A stretch of DNA of 64,000 nt from Bacteroidota bacterium (GTDB lineage: Bacteria > Bacteroidota > JABWAT01). The notes under the pieces are model-generated. The model did not search any database. It was not told where the DNA came from and worked only from the letters and a program-made list of their open reading frames with translations. The DNA is taken from assembly GCA_023151185.1 (NCBI GenBank), contig JAKLJL010000007.1, positions 123,230 through 187,229 on the forward strand. The letters run 5' to 3'. The stretch's first letter is position 1. Every line of letters starts with the position of its first letter. This document shows, in pieces, positions 43,518 through 52,051 of the stretch. A program made the position numbers and the translations under genes.

Positions 43518-46013
43518 ATGAAACGATTTTTCTTGCTCGTGATTTCAAGTCTGCTTCTGCTTTCAGGAGTTCAGGCCTGGCCGGGGTCAAACCCGAACCG
43601 TGTAGTTCTGCAGGCCTTCTGGTGGGATTACTGGAATAACAACTATCCCAACGGCTGGTACAATTACCTGACCGAACTGGCTCCCCGGATGAAAAGTATG
43701 GGGATTAACGCTGTCTGGATTCCGCCCACATCGAAAGGCGGCGGCGGTACGGGCGATGTCGGATACGGCATTTTTGATCATTATGATCTGGGGGATAAAT
43801 ATCAGAAGGGCAATGTAAAAACCCGTCTGGGAACCAAGGATGAATACCTCAGGATGGTAGCCGTTATGCACGCCAACGGGATTGATGTGATTCAGGATGT
43901 GGTTCTGAACCATTGCAACGGAACCGGCGGGTATGGCGCCAATGAGGCAGATGATAAGGGCGGTAAAGACCCCAATGCCCAGGGAAATCAATGGAAGAAT
44001 TTCCGGTATGTTTCCTACACGACACCTGTAACCACTGAGAGCAAATCGGATTACCTGAACCGGAAAGGCCGGTGGTTTAAAGACTGGCAAAACTTCACCA
44101 TCAGCGGCAGCGGTGCCTGGGGGATCAACGATTACAACTATCCGCTTCACGGCGAAATGTTCGGTCCGGATATCAGCTATTCCAACACCTCAGTGAATAC
44201 CAACGGGGCCCGGTCGACAGCGGCTACCTACGGCATTGCCACCCTGTACGATCCGAATCAAAGTGCCGGTTATATGAAGCAACAGGCGATTGAATGGGGT
44301 GTCTGGATGAAAAAACAGACCGGGATTGACGGCGTCCGTCTGGATGCAACCAAGCATTTCGAGTGGGATGTCACCGAGGCCTTTTTATATAACCTTCAGT
44401 TCGGAACCGGACTTTACGGCTCCATGAGCACCTGGGCCAACGGCGGTGATAATATGTGGGCCGTTGCCGAGTACATTCCTGAAGGCGGACAGCCTTCCAT
44501 GGAAAGCCATATCGACGGCGTTCAGGGCAGAACCGGAACCTTCGATTTCAATCTGCGCGATGCGATCTACTCCGTCGTCACTGCCGATGGGTTTGCAGAT
44601 ATTTCGACCGTTCCCGGCGGACAGATCAATTCCAGTTACCGCAACCGGACCGTCAACTTTATCAACAACCATGACACCTTCCGTCCGTATGTGGATGCCA
44701 ACGGAAATTACACCGGTTGGGATGTGGCCCATGAACTGCGCACCCACATCGACCCGTTCGGCCGTCTGGTTCCTGCAGCCTATGCCCTGGCCACTGCCGT
44801 TGACGGATCGGTTCAGGTCTTCTTTGAGGATCTGTTTAACGTCGGCGGAACTTCGAAACGGTATTCCCACCTGCCAACCAATACGACCGATCTGCCGGTA
44901 CGGGCTAAAATCAGCAATATTATCTGGGCAAAACGGGCGATTGCCTGGGAAACCGGAGCTTATAAAGTCCGGTCGTCTGAAGCCGGTGTTTATTTCAACC
45001 CGGGCAGCACAAAAAATGACCTGATCGCCATTGAACGCAGCGGAAAAGCCGTCATCGGAGTGAATGATAACGGCGCTTCGGATCAGTCCTGCTGGATTGA
45101 CACCGATTTTCCTGCCGGAACGCAGTTGAAAGATTACTCCGGCAATACGGGCTACACCTACACGGTTGATGGCAGCAAGCGGATCCAGGTCATCGTTCCG
45201 AAAGCGGTCAAAGATGCCCAGGGAACAGTTACCGGCGGGTATGTGATTATTGCCCCGGTTGGGTATGACGGGGTCACCTTTAACCCTGCCCAGCGGACCA
45301 CGACCCAGGAATGGGAAATGGCCGATGATCTGGGTGACAGCCATGCCAGTTCACTGAAACAGGGCGGTGCCATCCCCAATTACCAGTTCTTCACTGTCAG
45401 ACGAACAGTGGGCAGAATTTTTTCGGAAACCGGAAAAGCCATTAATCTGGAAGTTTACAGAACTTTGAGTGTCAGAGGCGGAACCAATCTTTCAGTTGGA
45501 ATTTATACCAGTGACGGATCTACCCAATTGGCAGTTGCTTCAAATCTATCCGGAACCTTGACTTTAAACTATACCCCAACTCAGACCGGGTATTACACCA
45601 TTAAAGTCTGGAATACCAATGCCAACACAGTTGGTCAGCGGGTGTTTGTGAAAGCTACCTACACGGCTCCCAAGACCGTCAACACGTCTCTTTACACCAA
45701 GTCAGAGGCAGGTGCTGAGGAAACAGAATCAGCAGAAACCGAAGTTCAGAGTCAGTTTTCTCTGGAACCGAACTATCCGAATCCGTTCAATCCGTCAACA
45801 ACCCTTTCTTTCACCCTGCCCGCAGCTATGAAGGCTCAGGTTGTGGTGTTCAATGCCCTCGGGCAGAAAGTGGGTGTTCTGGCAGACCGGGAATTTGCTG
45901 AAGGTAAAAACTCGGTTGAATTCTCTGCCGGCCAGTTGTCCTCCGGAGTGTATTTCTACCAGGTGATTACACCGGCAGGAAGCAAAACCGGAAAAATGAT
46001 GCTGATGAAATAA
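43518..46013 (+). CDS. secreted alpha-amylase (GH13) with sorting domain
   Basis: 831 residues with signal peptide MKRFFLLVISSLLLLSGVQA. GH13 (beta/alpha)8 catalytic domain: region I DVVLNHCN, region II GVRLDATKH with nucleophile Asp276, region III AVAEYIPE with acid/base Glu318, region IV FINNHDT with Asp386. A C-terminal beta-domain and a second beta-sandwich (FFTVRRTVGRIFSETGKAIN, LNYTPTQTGYYTIKVWN) precede the type IX sorting domain EPNYPNPFNPSTTLSFTLPA ... SGVYFYQVITPAG. Hydrolyses internal alpha-1,4 bonds of starch outside the cell; products could feed the glucoamylase-like enzyme. RBS-like AGGATATTCA precedes the ATG. Confidence 0.95.
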   Translation: MKRFFLLVISSLLLLSGVQAWPGSNPNRVVLQAFWWDYWNNNYPNGWYNYLTELAPRMKSMGINAVWIPPTSKGGGGTGDVGYGIFDHYDLGDKYQKGNVKTRLGTKDEYLRMVAVMHANGIDVIQDVVLNHCNGTGGYGANEADDKGGKDPNAQGNQWKNFRYVSYTTPVTTESKSDYLNRKGRWFKDWQNFTISGSGAWGINDYNYPLHGEMFGPDISYSNTSVNTNGARSTAATYGIATLYDPNQSAGYMKQQAIEWGVWMKKQTGIDGVRLDATKHFEWDVTEAFLYNLQFGTGLYGSMSTWANGGDNMWAVAEYIPEGGQPSMESHIDGVQGRTGTFDFNLRDAIYSVVTADGFADISTVPGGQINSSYRNRTVNFINNHDTFRPYVDANGNYTGWDVAHELRTHIDPFGRLVPAAYALATAVDGSVQVFFEDLFNVGGTSKRYSHLPTNTTDLPVRAKISNIIWAKRAIAWETGAYKVRSSEAGVYFNPGSTKNDLIAIERSGKAVIGVNDNGASDQSCWIDTDFPAGTQLKDYSGNTGYTYTVDGSKRIQVIVPKAVKDAQGTVTGGYVIIAPVGYDGVTFNPAQRTTTQEWEMADDLGDSHASSLKQGGAIPNYQFFTVRRTVGRIFSETGKAINLEVYRTLSVRGGTNLSVGIYTSDGSTQLAVASNLSGTLTLNYTPTQTGYYTIKVWNTNANTVGQRVFVKATYTAPKTVNTSLYTKSEAGAEETESAETEVQSQFSLEPNYPNPFNPSTTLSFTLPAAMKAQVVVFNALGQKVGVLADREFAEGKNSVEFSAGQLSSGVYFYQVITPAGSKTGKMMLMK

Positions 46014-46024
46014 AAAATCTCTGG

Positions 46025-46066
46025 TCCGGAGTTCGGTTTTTAAGCCGGATTCCGGATTCTGTTTTT
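46025..46066 (+). terminator. terminator of the amylase gene
   Basis: TCCGGAGTTCGG and CCGGATTCCGGA form a 12-bp stem with two mismatches, followed by TTCTGTTTTT. Confidence 0.75.
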
Positions 46067-46079
46067 AAAGGATGTGGAA

Positions 46080-46490
46080 ATGCCCCGTTTTGTTTTACTC
46101 CGTCTGAGTGAACTGAAAAGTCAGCCTGCCGTGGTTGTGGTGTTTTTATTTTTAGCCAGTAACGGGATTGTATCCGCCATTCGGATTTTCACCGGAGATG
46201 CGGCGGTTCAGGGCGGATTTGATTTTCTGGCAGTCAATTTTTTACTCAGCGGATTGTTTTTCTTCCGCAACCCGGTTTTCCGGTTTGGCATCTCCTTCGT
46301 CCTGTTTCTGGAAACGATTCTCGTTCTTCTGATGATTCTTTCCGGATTGAAATCCGCAGGTCTGACTTTGGGTGAATTGCTGGGTGCCATTCTCCTGTTC
46401 ACCCTGATGGCCGGGTCGTTTGGCGTGATTGCCAACTCAGAGGAGCTCTTTCAGACCGAACCAACCACCCGGCCACCAGCAGACCAGTAG
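46080..46490 (+). CDS. four-helix integral membrane protein
   Basis: 136 residues from the ATG at 46080, which has AAAGGA seven bases upstream; an in-frame GTG two codons earlier is less likely. Four hydrophobic segments (AVVVVFLFLASNGIVSAI, FLAVNFLLSGLFFF, FGISFVLFLETILVLLMIL, LLGAILLFTLMAGSFGVIA) and an acidic C-terminal tail. No family recognised. It lies 66 bases after the amylase gene beyond its terminator, and has its own strong terminator. Confidence 0.7.
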   Translation: MPRFVLLRLSELKSQPAVVVVFLFLASNGIVSAIRIFTGDAAVQGGFDFLAVNFLLSGLFFFRNPVFRFGISFVLFLETILVLLMILSGLKSAGLTLGELLGAILLFTLMAGSFGVIANSEELFQTEPTTRPPADQ

Positions 46491-46557
46491 CCGGGAAAAG
46501 CAGACTTTCCTTCCTCAAAAGGCAGTACACCTCCCTCGGTGCTGCCTGCTATCAGGG

Positions 46558-46596
46558 AGCCGGAACGGCGGGGAACCTGTTCCGGCTTCTTTTTTC
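46558..46596 (+). terminator. rho-independent terminator
   Basis: AGCCGGAAC and GTTCCGGCT, perfect 9-bp arms, followed by TCTTTTTTC. Ends the membrane protein transcript. Confidence 0.88.
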
Positions 46597-46907
46597 AGGA
46601 CCATTTAAAAGAAAAATCGCCCGTTGCGTACGGCAGGTTGTTTTCACCAAATTCAGGGGAATCGGTAAGGTCAACTCCGCCCCTTTAACCTGAGGGTTGC
46701 CCTTGGTACCAGAGACAAAACTCAGAATTTGTGTTGTGTTTTAACCGCACTAAAGGTGCAAAATATTGCCTGCACGTGTCGTAACCCTGGAGTTAAAGGA
46801 TAATATAAAAGGCCACGTTGAGTTCCGGTGATAAAGACTGGCCATTTCAGGTTAACGGATTTTCACCCGCATAAATTGGCAGAACCGCCTGTTTTAAGTC
46901 CAACTTT
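46597..46907. other. intergenic stretch without a recognised feature
   Basis: Between a plus-strand terminator and the 3' end of a minus-strand lipoprotein gene. A CTGGTACC...GGGCAACCC-like segment (46695-46725, reverse) resembles short sequences beside the island (39285-39320) but no gene is seen. Confidence 0.4.
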
Positions 46908-47471
46908 TTATTCAGGCCGTTCAAAAAAAGGTGGTTTCCGGGTAAAGAACCAGACACTGTCTCCAAATTCAATCTCAGACTGTTCATAATAGGCTCTGAA
47001 ATCAGGCAGAAAAACCTGATTTCTGGCTATTATCAGATCCCTTTCTTCAGGGAAACCCAGCCGGAGGTAATCAGGGGTCTTTTCACCGTAATACAACTGG
47101 TGCCTGCGGGCATACGTGCAAACCGATTCCATCCTTTGTTCCCACTTCAACCGTGAACCGGAAAAGGTGACCAGCGCAGAATCTGACATCTTCCGGGTTT
47201 TGTAGGACCGGGCCCCATCCGGTAAATGAGTATGATACATCCAGACCTTCAGATTGGTATCACACGAGTCCTGAATGGCAATCCGGTACTCAAAGGTTGT
47301 ATCCCCGGCTGCGATAGAAAAATAAATACTATCCGGGACTGCGAGCAAACCGGCTTTTTCATTCTTCCATTTCAGAAAAAGCGGGTCATTCTGAATTCCG
47401 TCGCACGATAACAGAAAAAAAACGGGAAGTCCCCAAAACCCGTTTTTTATGATGGCTCTAATTGGTATCAT
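46908..47471 (-). CDS. hypothetical lipoprotein A
   Basis: 187 residues. N-terminus has a hydrophobic stretch ending in a lipobox (FWGLPVFFLLSCDG, Cys23). The mature part is mixed and aromatic-rich (DSIYFSIAAGDTTFEYRIAI, VWMYHTHLPDGARS, RLGFPEERDLIIARNQVFLP). No family recognised. The gene overlaps the end of another lipoprotein gene by 14 bases, so the two are co-transcribed and coupled. Confidence 0.7.
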   Translation of the reverse strand: MIPIRAIIKNGFWGLPVFFLLSCDGIQNDPLFLKWKNEKAGLLAVPDSIYFSIAAGDTTFEYRIAIQDSCDTNLKVWMYHTHLPDGARSYKTRKMSDSALVTFSGSRLKWEQRMESVCTYARRHQLYYGEKTPDYLRLGFPEERDLIIARNQVFLPDFRAYYEQSEIEFGDSVWFFTRKPPFFERPE

Positions 47472-47949
47472 TGGTCAGTTCCGGAACTCGGATAAACACT
47501 TCCCGCTGGTCACCCATCCAGATCAGCAGTGTATCCGGACCGGCAAGCCAATACTTCGTTTGCCACGCCATCGTGGTCATAGCCCACTGAAAAACCGTGT
47601 CCTGCCCGGATTCGGAAGTGATTAAAGCCAGGACCTCGTGTTTAGGTGTGGCGAACGAACTGTCGGTAAGGTTAAGAAGCAAATCAGCCGGCCGCAGGGA
47701 AAAGGAATATCGCTTCGCTGAATCCAGATCAGATAAAACCGATCCCAACAGCTTTCCGCTGCCGACTTCCTCCATCAGCAGGGTTGAATCACCCCGGATC
47801 GTCCACAACCGGATTCCCCTTTCCCCGTTCCGGATAAATTCATTTTTCCAGGTTCCGGTCAGCCTGATCAAAGCGTCATTGGTTTTCCTTTCTGTGCATC
47901 CATTTATAAAAAATACCGGAAGCAAAAAAAACACCCATTTTGTTTTCAT
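47458..47949 (-). CDS. hypothetical lipoprotein B
   Basis: 163 residues with lipoprotein signal MKTKWVFFLLPVFFINGCTE (lipobox INGC, Cys18). The mature part begins LIRLTGTWKNEFIRNGE-RGIRLWTIRGDSTLLMEE, reminiscent of lipocalin-like 'GTW' beta-barrel lipoproteins, and continues with short beta strands. The family match is weak. It lies upstream of and overlaps lipoprotein A. Confidence 0.7.
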   Translation of the reverse strand: MKTKWVFFLLPVFFINGCTERKTNDALIRLTGTWKNEFIRNGERGIRLWTIRGDSTLLMEEVGSGKLLGSVLSDLDSAKRYSFSLRPADLLLNLTDSSFATPKHEVLALITSESGQDTVFQWAMTTMAWQTKYWLAGPDTLLIWMGDQREVFIRVPELTNDTN

Positions 47950-47971
47950 TCTGACCCTTGAGAATTTGGTT

Positions 47972-48193
47972 CTATCTGATTAAAACAGCTTTTCTGATCT
48001 GAGTTTCGGATCCGGACTGTATCCTGATCAGGTAAATTCCGGTTTTAGCTTCCTCCAGATTTATCCGGATAGCCTGACGGCCTGCGGGGTACTCTGCGGA
48101 CTGATCCCGGATCAGCTTCCCGGCCAGATCAAATACCCGGATTTTGACCGGCCCGGCCTCCGGCAGATCAAGCGTAAAGCCGGTAGCCGGACT
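47972..48193 (-). pseudogene. orphan C-terminal sorting domain fragment
   Basis: Reading 48193 to 47972 gives 73 residues without a start codon: SPATGFTLDLPEAGPVKIRV, FDLAGKLIRDQSAEYPAGRQ, then EEAKTGIYLIRIQSGSETQI and a final RKAVLIR stop. This is the sorting domain found at the end of the secreted proteins here, lacking only its YPNPFN start. It begins right after the TonB-C-domain gene stop, in a different frame. Likely the remnant of a degraded secreted-protein gene. Confidence 0.75.
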
Positions 48194-48195
48194 AA

Positions 48196-48636
48196 TCAGG
48201 TGCCTGGTTTAAAAAGTTTTTTAAACCGGAGCGGAATGGAAATTTTTGTTTTAACCGGTTCTCCATCCTTCACAGCCGGTGTGAATTTCATTTTTTTTAC
48301 GGCCGTTACCGCAACTTCATCACACCCGAAACCCGCCTGCTGGAGGACTTCCGTTTCGGCCGGATCTCCTGTCTTATCAATTAAAACCCGGATGATTACA
48401 ACTGCTTCCTGAAGTTCTGAATTTTTAAATTCCTCAGGCAAACTCAATTCCTTCTGAAGCGCACTCATTCCCCCAATCAGTTGCGGCTGAACATCGACGG
48501 CTTCCGCCACTTCTGTCCCTGACGGATTTGTGCTGGCAGATTCCATTTTTTTCAAACTTCCGGTAGAGGGTGTGCAGCTTAAAATCCAGTTAATAAGGAA
48601 TAATCCGCAGAACATGTTTCTGATTATCTTATTCAT
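48196..48636 (-). CDS. lipoprotein with TonB C-terminal domain
   Basis: 146 residues. Signal with lipobox (FCGLFLINWILSCTPS, LSC). Residues ~52-140 match the TonB C-terminal domain: IGGMSALQKELSLPEEFKNS, VVIIRVLIDKTGDPAETEVL, AVTAVKKMKFTPAVKDGEPV, KTKISIPLRFK. There is no N-terminal membrane anchor or proline-rich spacer, so it is not a classical energy transducer. Lipid-anchored stand-alone TonB-C proteins occur in FCB bacteria. It may be a peptidoglycan- or receptor-associated protein. Confidence 0.85.
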   Translation of the reverse strand: MNKIIRNMFCGLFLINWILSCTPSTGSLKKMESASTNPSGTEVAEAVDVQPQLIGGMSALQKELSLPEEFKNSELQEAVVIIRVLIDKTGDPAETEVLQQAGFGCDEVAVTAVKKMKFTPAVKDGEPVKTKISIPLRFKKLFKPGT

Positions 48637-48681
48637 TTATTCAAACTTCCTTTTTCATGTTCCGGTAAAATTGGTTTTGGT

Positions 48682-48717
48682 AAAAAAACGGGACTGAAGA
48701 GTACCCGCAGTCCCGTT
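48682..48717 (-). terminator. rho-independent terminator of the 969-residue secreted protein gene
   Basis: On the minus strand AACGGGACTG and CAGTCCCGTT, perfect 10-bp arms with an 11-base loop, followed by TTTTT. Confidence 0.92.
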
Positions 48718-48752
48718 TCACGTCAGTCAGGCAGATTTCAACCGTTATTTGC

Positions 48753-51662
48753 CTACCTGATCATCTGAACTTTTTGAATTTTGGCTTTTCCGTTCAGTTC
48801 CGCCCGGATAAAGTAACTTCCGGTTGCTTCCCTGCTGAAGTCAAGTGAAACGGTCTGTTCACCTGCACCTGAAACCGGAACGGACACTGACTGGATTTCC
48901 TTTCCGAGAAGATCAAAAACCCGGATCCGGAGAGTTCCTTTTTCCGGAACCCTGATTTTCAATGCGGTCGACGGGTTAAATGGATTCGGATAGGCTGCCG
49001 ACACCGAAAATTCGGCCGGATAGTCACCGGAAGCAGAAAGAACCTGACTGAAAGAATGAATAGTTTCCTTTCCGTCAAGATCAATCTGCCGTAACCGCAG
49101 GTAAACCGGATCTGCCGGGGAGGAAAGGAAATACTCATAAACTTTGGGTTCAGTTGTCGTTCCGGCACCGGGAATAAATCCTTCTGATTTCCAGGCGGAC
49201 CGGTTTACCGAAGTCTCTACAAAAAACCCGGCATTGGCCGTCTCGGATGCGGTCATCCACGAGATCAGAATCCCGCCGGATTTTTCTGTTGCCGTAAAGG
49301 AGGCAAGTTCAACCGGTAAAGCCGGTTCATCCCAGGTCGTGGCAATCCGGATGGCATCTACCACGGCACGGGGCATCGAATTTCCCTGCCTCAGGCAAAC
49401 TGTCCCGAGACCTGTTGCCGGATCTGCATAGCCGGCAATTGAATAAACAACATCAGGGGAAGCCGGTTCGGGTCCAGCCGGATCCGGATCAATAAACAAA
49501 GAAACCTGATCGTCCTGGGCATCGGGACCGAAGTGATATTTCACGACCAGAAAATGGGTTGTTCCTAGTTCATAGGTCCCGGGTGCAACGAGTCCGCCTC
49601 CCGAGCCTTTTGAAATACTGAATTTATATCCTCCCAGCCAGGACCCAACCGAGACCTTTGCAAAAAAGGCTGAACTGACCGGGTTTTCACTGAGGTGCAG
49701 AAAGTAATCCGAAGATTCCCGCACCGTATCAATCCGGACCAGAAAACTGACATATAAGTCGCCGGAAGTAACCGGGTTGAACTTCAGGCTGACATCTTCT
49801 CCCGTCTTTTTTCCTACCTGCACCGCATTGCCCAGTCCTGAACCGGGAACTCGCGGATAGTCCAGCCCCGGTGAAATGACCGTGACCGGGTTCTCACCAC
49901 TGTTGCTGTGTGCCATCCACCCATCCGTTGAGGTTAAGGCCGTTCCGGCCGGATAGTCAAAATTCTCGGTAAACGGAAGCTCAACCGGACCGGGCAGAAC
50001 GGTCACTTGGGTGATCACATCCTGCAGTGCAAAAGGTAACGCACCCGGCATAACTTTGATGGATTTCAGTCCGGGCAGGCTCAGGATAACGGATGAAAAC
50101 GTAACCTCGGTTGACCCGGCTTTAAGAGTATCGGTCAGCGTTCCGGTCAACGTTCCGCTTCCAGTGTATAAAATCAGGTTCAGGGGGATGTCAATCCCGG
50201 CTGCAGCCGGTGCCCCGTTGTTTTCGAGAGCCTGAACCGTAAGCTGAAAGGGAACCGTCGCATCAGGGGTTGCCGAACTGACCGATTTTATGGCCAGGAC
50301 TGCCGGTCCTGTTACCGAAAAGAGGGATGTCGACGCAGCCTGCAGGACATCACCGCTGCCCCTGGTAGCTGTAATCGTAGCTGCGGAACCCACGGATGAA
50401 AATGTCAGACCGGGAAACGTCAGAGAATAGTCACCGGGGTGAAGTGTATCCATCTGAACACCGTCAAATCCGGAAAGGGATGAACTGAGAAAGACCTGAG
50501 TCGGCTGGGAAACTGTCTGAAGAATATTCTGGGAATCCCGGGCTTCGAGGGTAACCGAAAAGGGTTCCATCAGTTTTGGATTCGCCGGTATCATCGAAGT
50601 AATTACCAGTTTTACCGGCAGTTGGTTTGCATGAATTTTTAGCTGGCTGCCTGAACCCGGTGCCAGGGTCATACCTGAAATTGCAGTGGCGGTCAGCACG
50701 ACTGGCGTATCGGCAACTGAGTAGATCAGGCCCGAAACAACTGCAGAAGAGGCACCTGCCCCGAACTGCCCTGTCAGATTCCCGGATAAACTTCCGGAAC
50801 CGGTTCCGACTGAAATATGAACTCCGGTTACATCCGTGACAGGCAGCTCAATCCCGGATCCGTCAACCGATTTCAGGTAGAGGGAAAAGGGATTCCCTGC
50901 GGTGATCTGTGCCGGGTAGTGACCGGTAACCACAATGGCTGCAGGCCCTGTTTCCTCGTAAACCGCCGAAACCGAAACATCGTCAATTCCCATCTGGTGA
51001 TCATTTCCCGAATCGTTCAGATCCACCCACCGGATCATCACTTCCCCGCCAGGATCCAGAACCAGATTGAGTTCACTGGTCAGATTTGCTGACCGGTTGG
51101 CCGGCAGATTACCATCCAGGGAAGTTCCCGTTGTAGCCCCGGTAACCGGTGAAGTAAACCCAGGGGTCAGTGAAGTCCAGGTACCTGAGGTCAGGCTGGT
51201 TACCGGAACAGATGACTGTTGCCAGGACGGTGACAGCGTGTGCTGGGCCGCATTATTTTCACGGCGCCATTGCTCACCCGTCCAAACAAGTGTGAGTTTG
51301 TGGATTTTCCGGGTTCCGTCATTTTTAATCCGGATCCCCATATAGGCCTTTCCGGTACCGGATGACCCAACAAATCCGTTGGTGGCAATAAACCCCAGTG
51401 CACGGTCACCGGTGGTGCCGAATGAAAACAGTCCCCCCGAAACTGACGTTCCGGAACTGGTTCCAAGGGTTGTGACTGATGGTGTTGCATCCGTAGAAAC
51501 ATACCAGCCCGGCAGAGTTGAATTATTGCTCCAGGTTACTGAACCGGTCAGCGGAAGTCCGGAGAAATCTTCGGTGAAGGCGGGTGATAATTCTGTCAGC
51601 GAAACCTGGGCCGATGCCGAACCTGCCAGCAGCAGACCGAAAAGAAAAGGACTGGATTTCAT
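48753..51662 (-). CDS. large secreted protein with Ig-like repeats and sorting domain
   Basis: 969 residues with signal peptide MKSSPFLFGLLLAGSASA. N-terminal ~230 residues (FTEDFSGLPLTGSVTWSNNS, HQMGIDDVSVSA) look like a jelly-roll module found in surface hydrolases and adhesins. Three Ig-like repeats follow (AIVVTGHYPAQITAGNPFSL, PVKLVITSMIPANPKLMEPF, VLAIKSVSSATPDATVPFQL), then a second jelly-roll (FTENFDYPAGTALTSTDGWM), the GFFVETSVNRSAWKSEGFIP module shared with two other secreted proteins, and the YPNPFNPSTALKIRVPE sorting domain. No catalytic motif seen. Surface or released structural/adhesive protein. Confidence 0.85.
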   Translation of the reverse strand: MKSSPFLFGLLLAGSASAQVSLTELSPAFTEDFSGLPLTGSVTWSNNSTLPGWYVSTDATPSVTTLGTSSGTSVSGGLFSFGTTGDRALGFIATNGFVGSSGTGKAYMGIRIKNDGTRKIHKLTLVWTGEQWRRENNAAQHTLSPSWQQSSVPVTSLTSGTWTSLTPGFTSPVTGATTGTSLDGNLPANRSANLTSELNLVLDPGGEVMIRWVDLNDSGNDHQMGIDDVSVSAVYEETGPAAIVVTGHYPAQITAGNPFSLYLKSVDGSGIELPVTDVTGVHISVGTGSGSLSGNLTGQFGAGASSAVVSGLIYSVADTPVVLTATAISGMTLAPGSGSQLKIHANQLPVKLVITSMIPANPKLMEPFSVTLEARDSQNILQTVSQPTQVFLSSSLSGFDGVQMDTLHPGDYSLTFPGLTFSSVGSAATITATRGSGDVLQAASTSLFSVTGPAVLAIKSVSSATPDATVPFQLTVQALENNGAPAAAGIDIPLNLILYTGSGTLTGTLTDTLKAGSTEVTFSSVILSLPGLKSIKVMPGALPFALQDVITQVTVLPGPVELPFTENFDYPAGTALTSTDGWMAHSNSGENPVTVISPGLDYPRVPGSGLGNAVQVGKKTGEDVSLKFNPVTSGDLYVSFLVRIDTVRESSDYFLHLSENPVSSAFFAKVSVGSWLGGYKFSISKGSGGGLVAPGTYELGTTHFLVVKYHFGPDAQDDQVSLFIDPDPAGPEPASPDVVYSIAGYADPATGLGTVCLRQGNSMPRAVVDAIRIATTWDEPALPVELASFTATEKSGGILISWMTASETANAGFFVETSVNRSAWKSEGFIPGAGTTTEPKVYEYFLSSPADPVYLRLRQIDLDGKETIHSFSQVLSASGDYPAEFSVSAAYPNPFNPSTALKIRVPEKGTLRIRVFDLLGKEIQSVSVPVSGAGEQTVSLDFSREATGSYFIRAELNGKAKIQKVQMIR

Positions 51663-51663
51663 A

Positions 51664-51969
51664 TCAATTATTTCCGAATGGTGTAAAGTGATGGGTGATC
51701 GATTTATGAATACTTGCCTTATCCAGACTGATCCGGATCTGGTAACTTCCGGCAGGAAGCCCCTGAAGCGAAATGTCCAGAGTTGAGAGACCCGGTAAAA
51801 GATGATGCGTTTCTGTTGAAAGGATTTCCTTCCCGGATGAAAGAACCTCCACCTTCACTTCGGTTGCCCGGTGAACCGAAAGCATGACCTTCGATGTACC
51901 GGTACACGGGTTGGGAAAGGGATCAGAAACGGAAAAGTGAATCTGTTTTTTTTCTTGATGAAGAGTCAT
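51664..51969 (-). CDS. free-standing sorting-domain protein
   Basis: 101 residues: MTLHQEKKQIHFSVSDPFPN, PCTGTSKVMLSVHRATEVKV, then GLSTLDISLQGLPAGSYQIRI. From residue ~12 this is a complete C-terminal sorting domain (DPFPNPCTG in place of YPNPFNP; SYQIRI in place of VYFYRI), but no cargo and no signal peptide precede it. AGGA lies eight to nine bases before the ATG. Its stop and the start of the 969-residue secreted protein are one base apart (TGATATG), suggesting coupled translation. Either a remnant or a genuine small protein; see findings. Confidence 0.6.
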   Translation of the reverse strand: MTLHQEKKQIHFSVSDPFPNPCTGTSKVMLSVHRATEVKVEVLSSGKEILSTETHHLLPGLSTLDISLQGLPAGSYQIRISLDKASIHKSITHHFTPFGNN

Positions 51970-52002
51970 ATCGGATGTCCTGACTTATACCGGGATCAAA
52001 CA

Positions 52003-52032
52003 CCCGGCGGGTACTGATCCTGCACCGCCGGG
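52003..52032 (-). terminator. GC-rich stem-loop after the beta-helix gene
   Basis: CCCGGCGG and CCGCCGGG, perfect 8-bp arms around a 14-base loop. On the minus strand TGTTTG follows, a weak T-run. Confidence 0.45.
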
Positions 52033-52051
52033 GTTAAACTAAACGGGTTCC

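Noticed and set aside
48196..48636. Classical TonB energy transducer
   Set aside because: There is a lipobox instead of a membrane anchor, and no ExbBD partners or proline-rich spacer.
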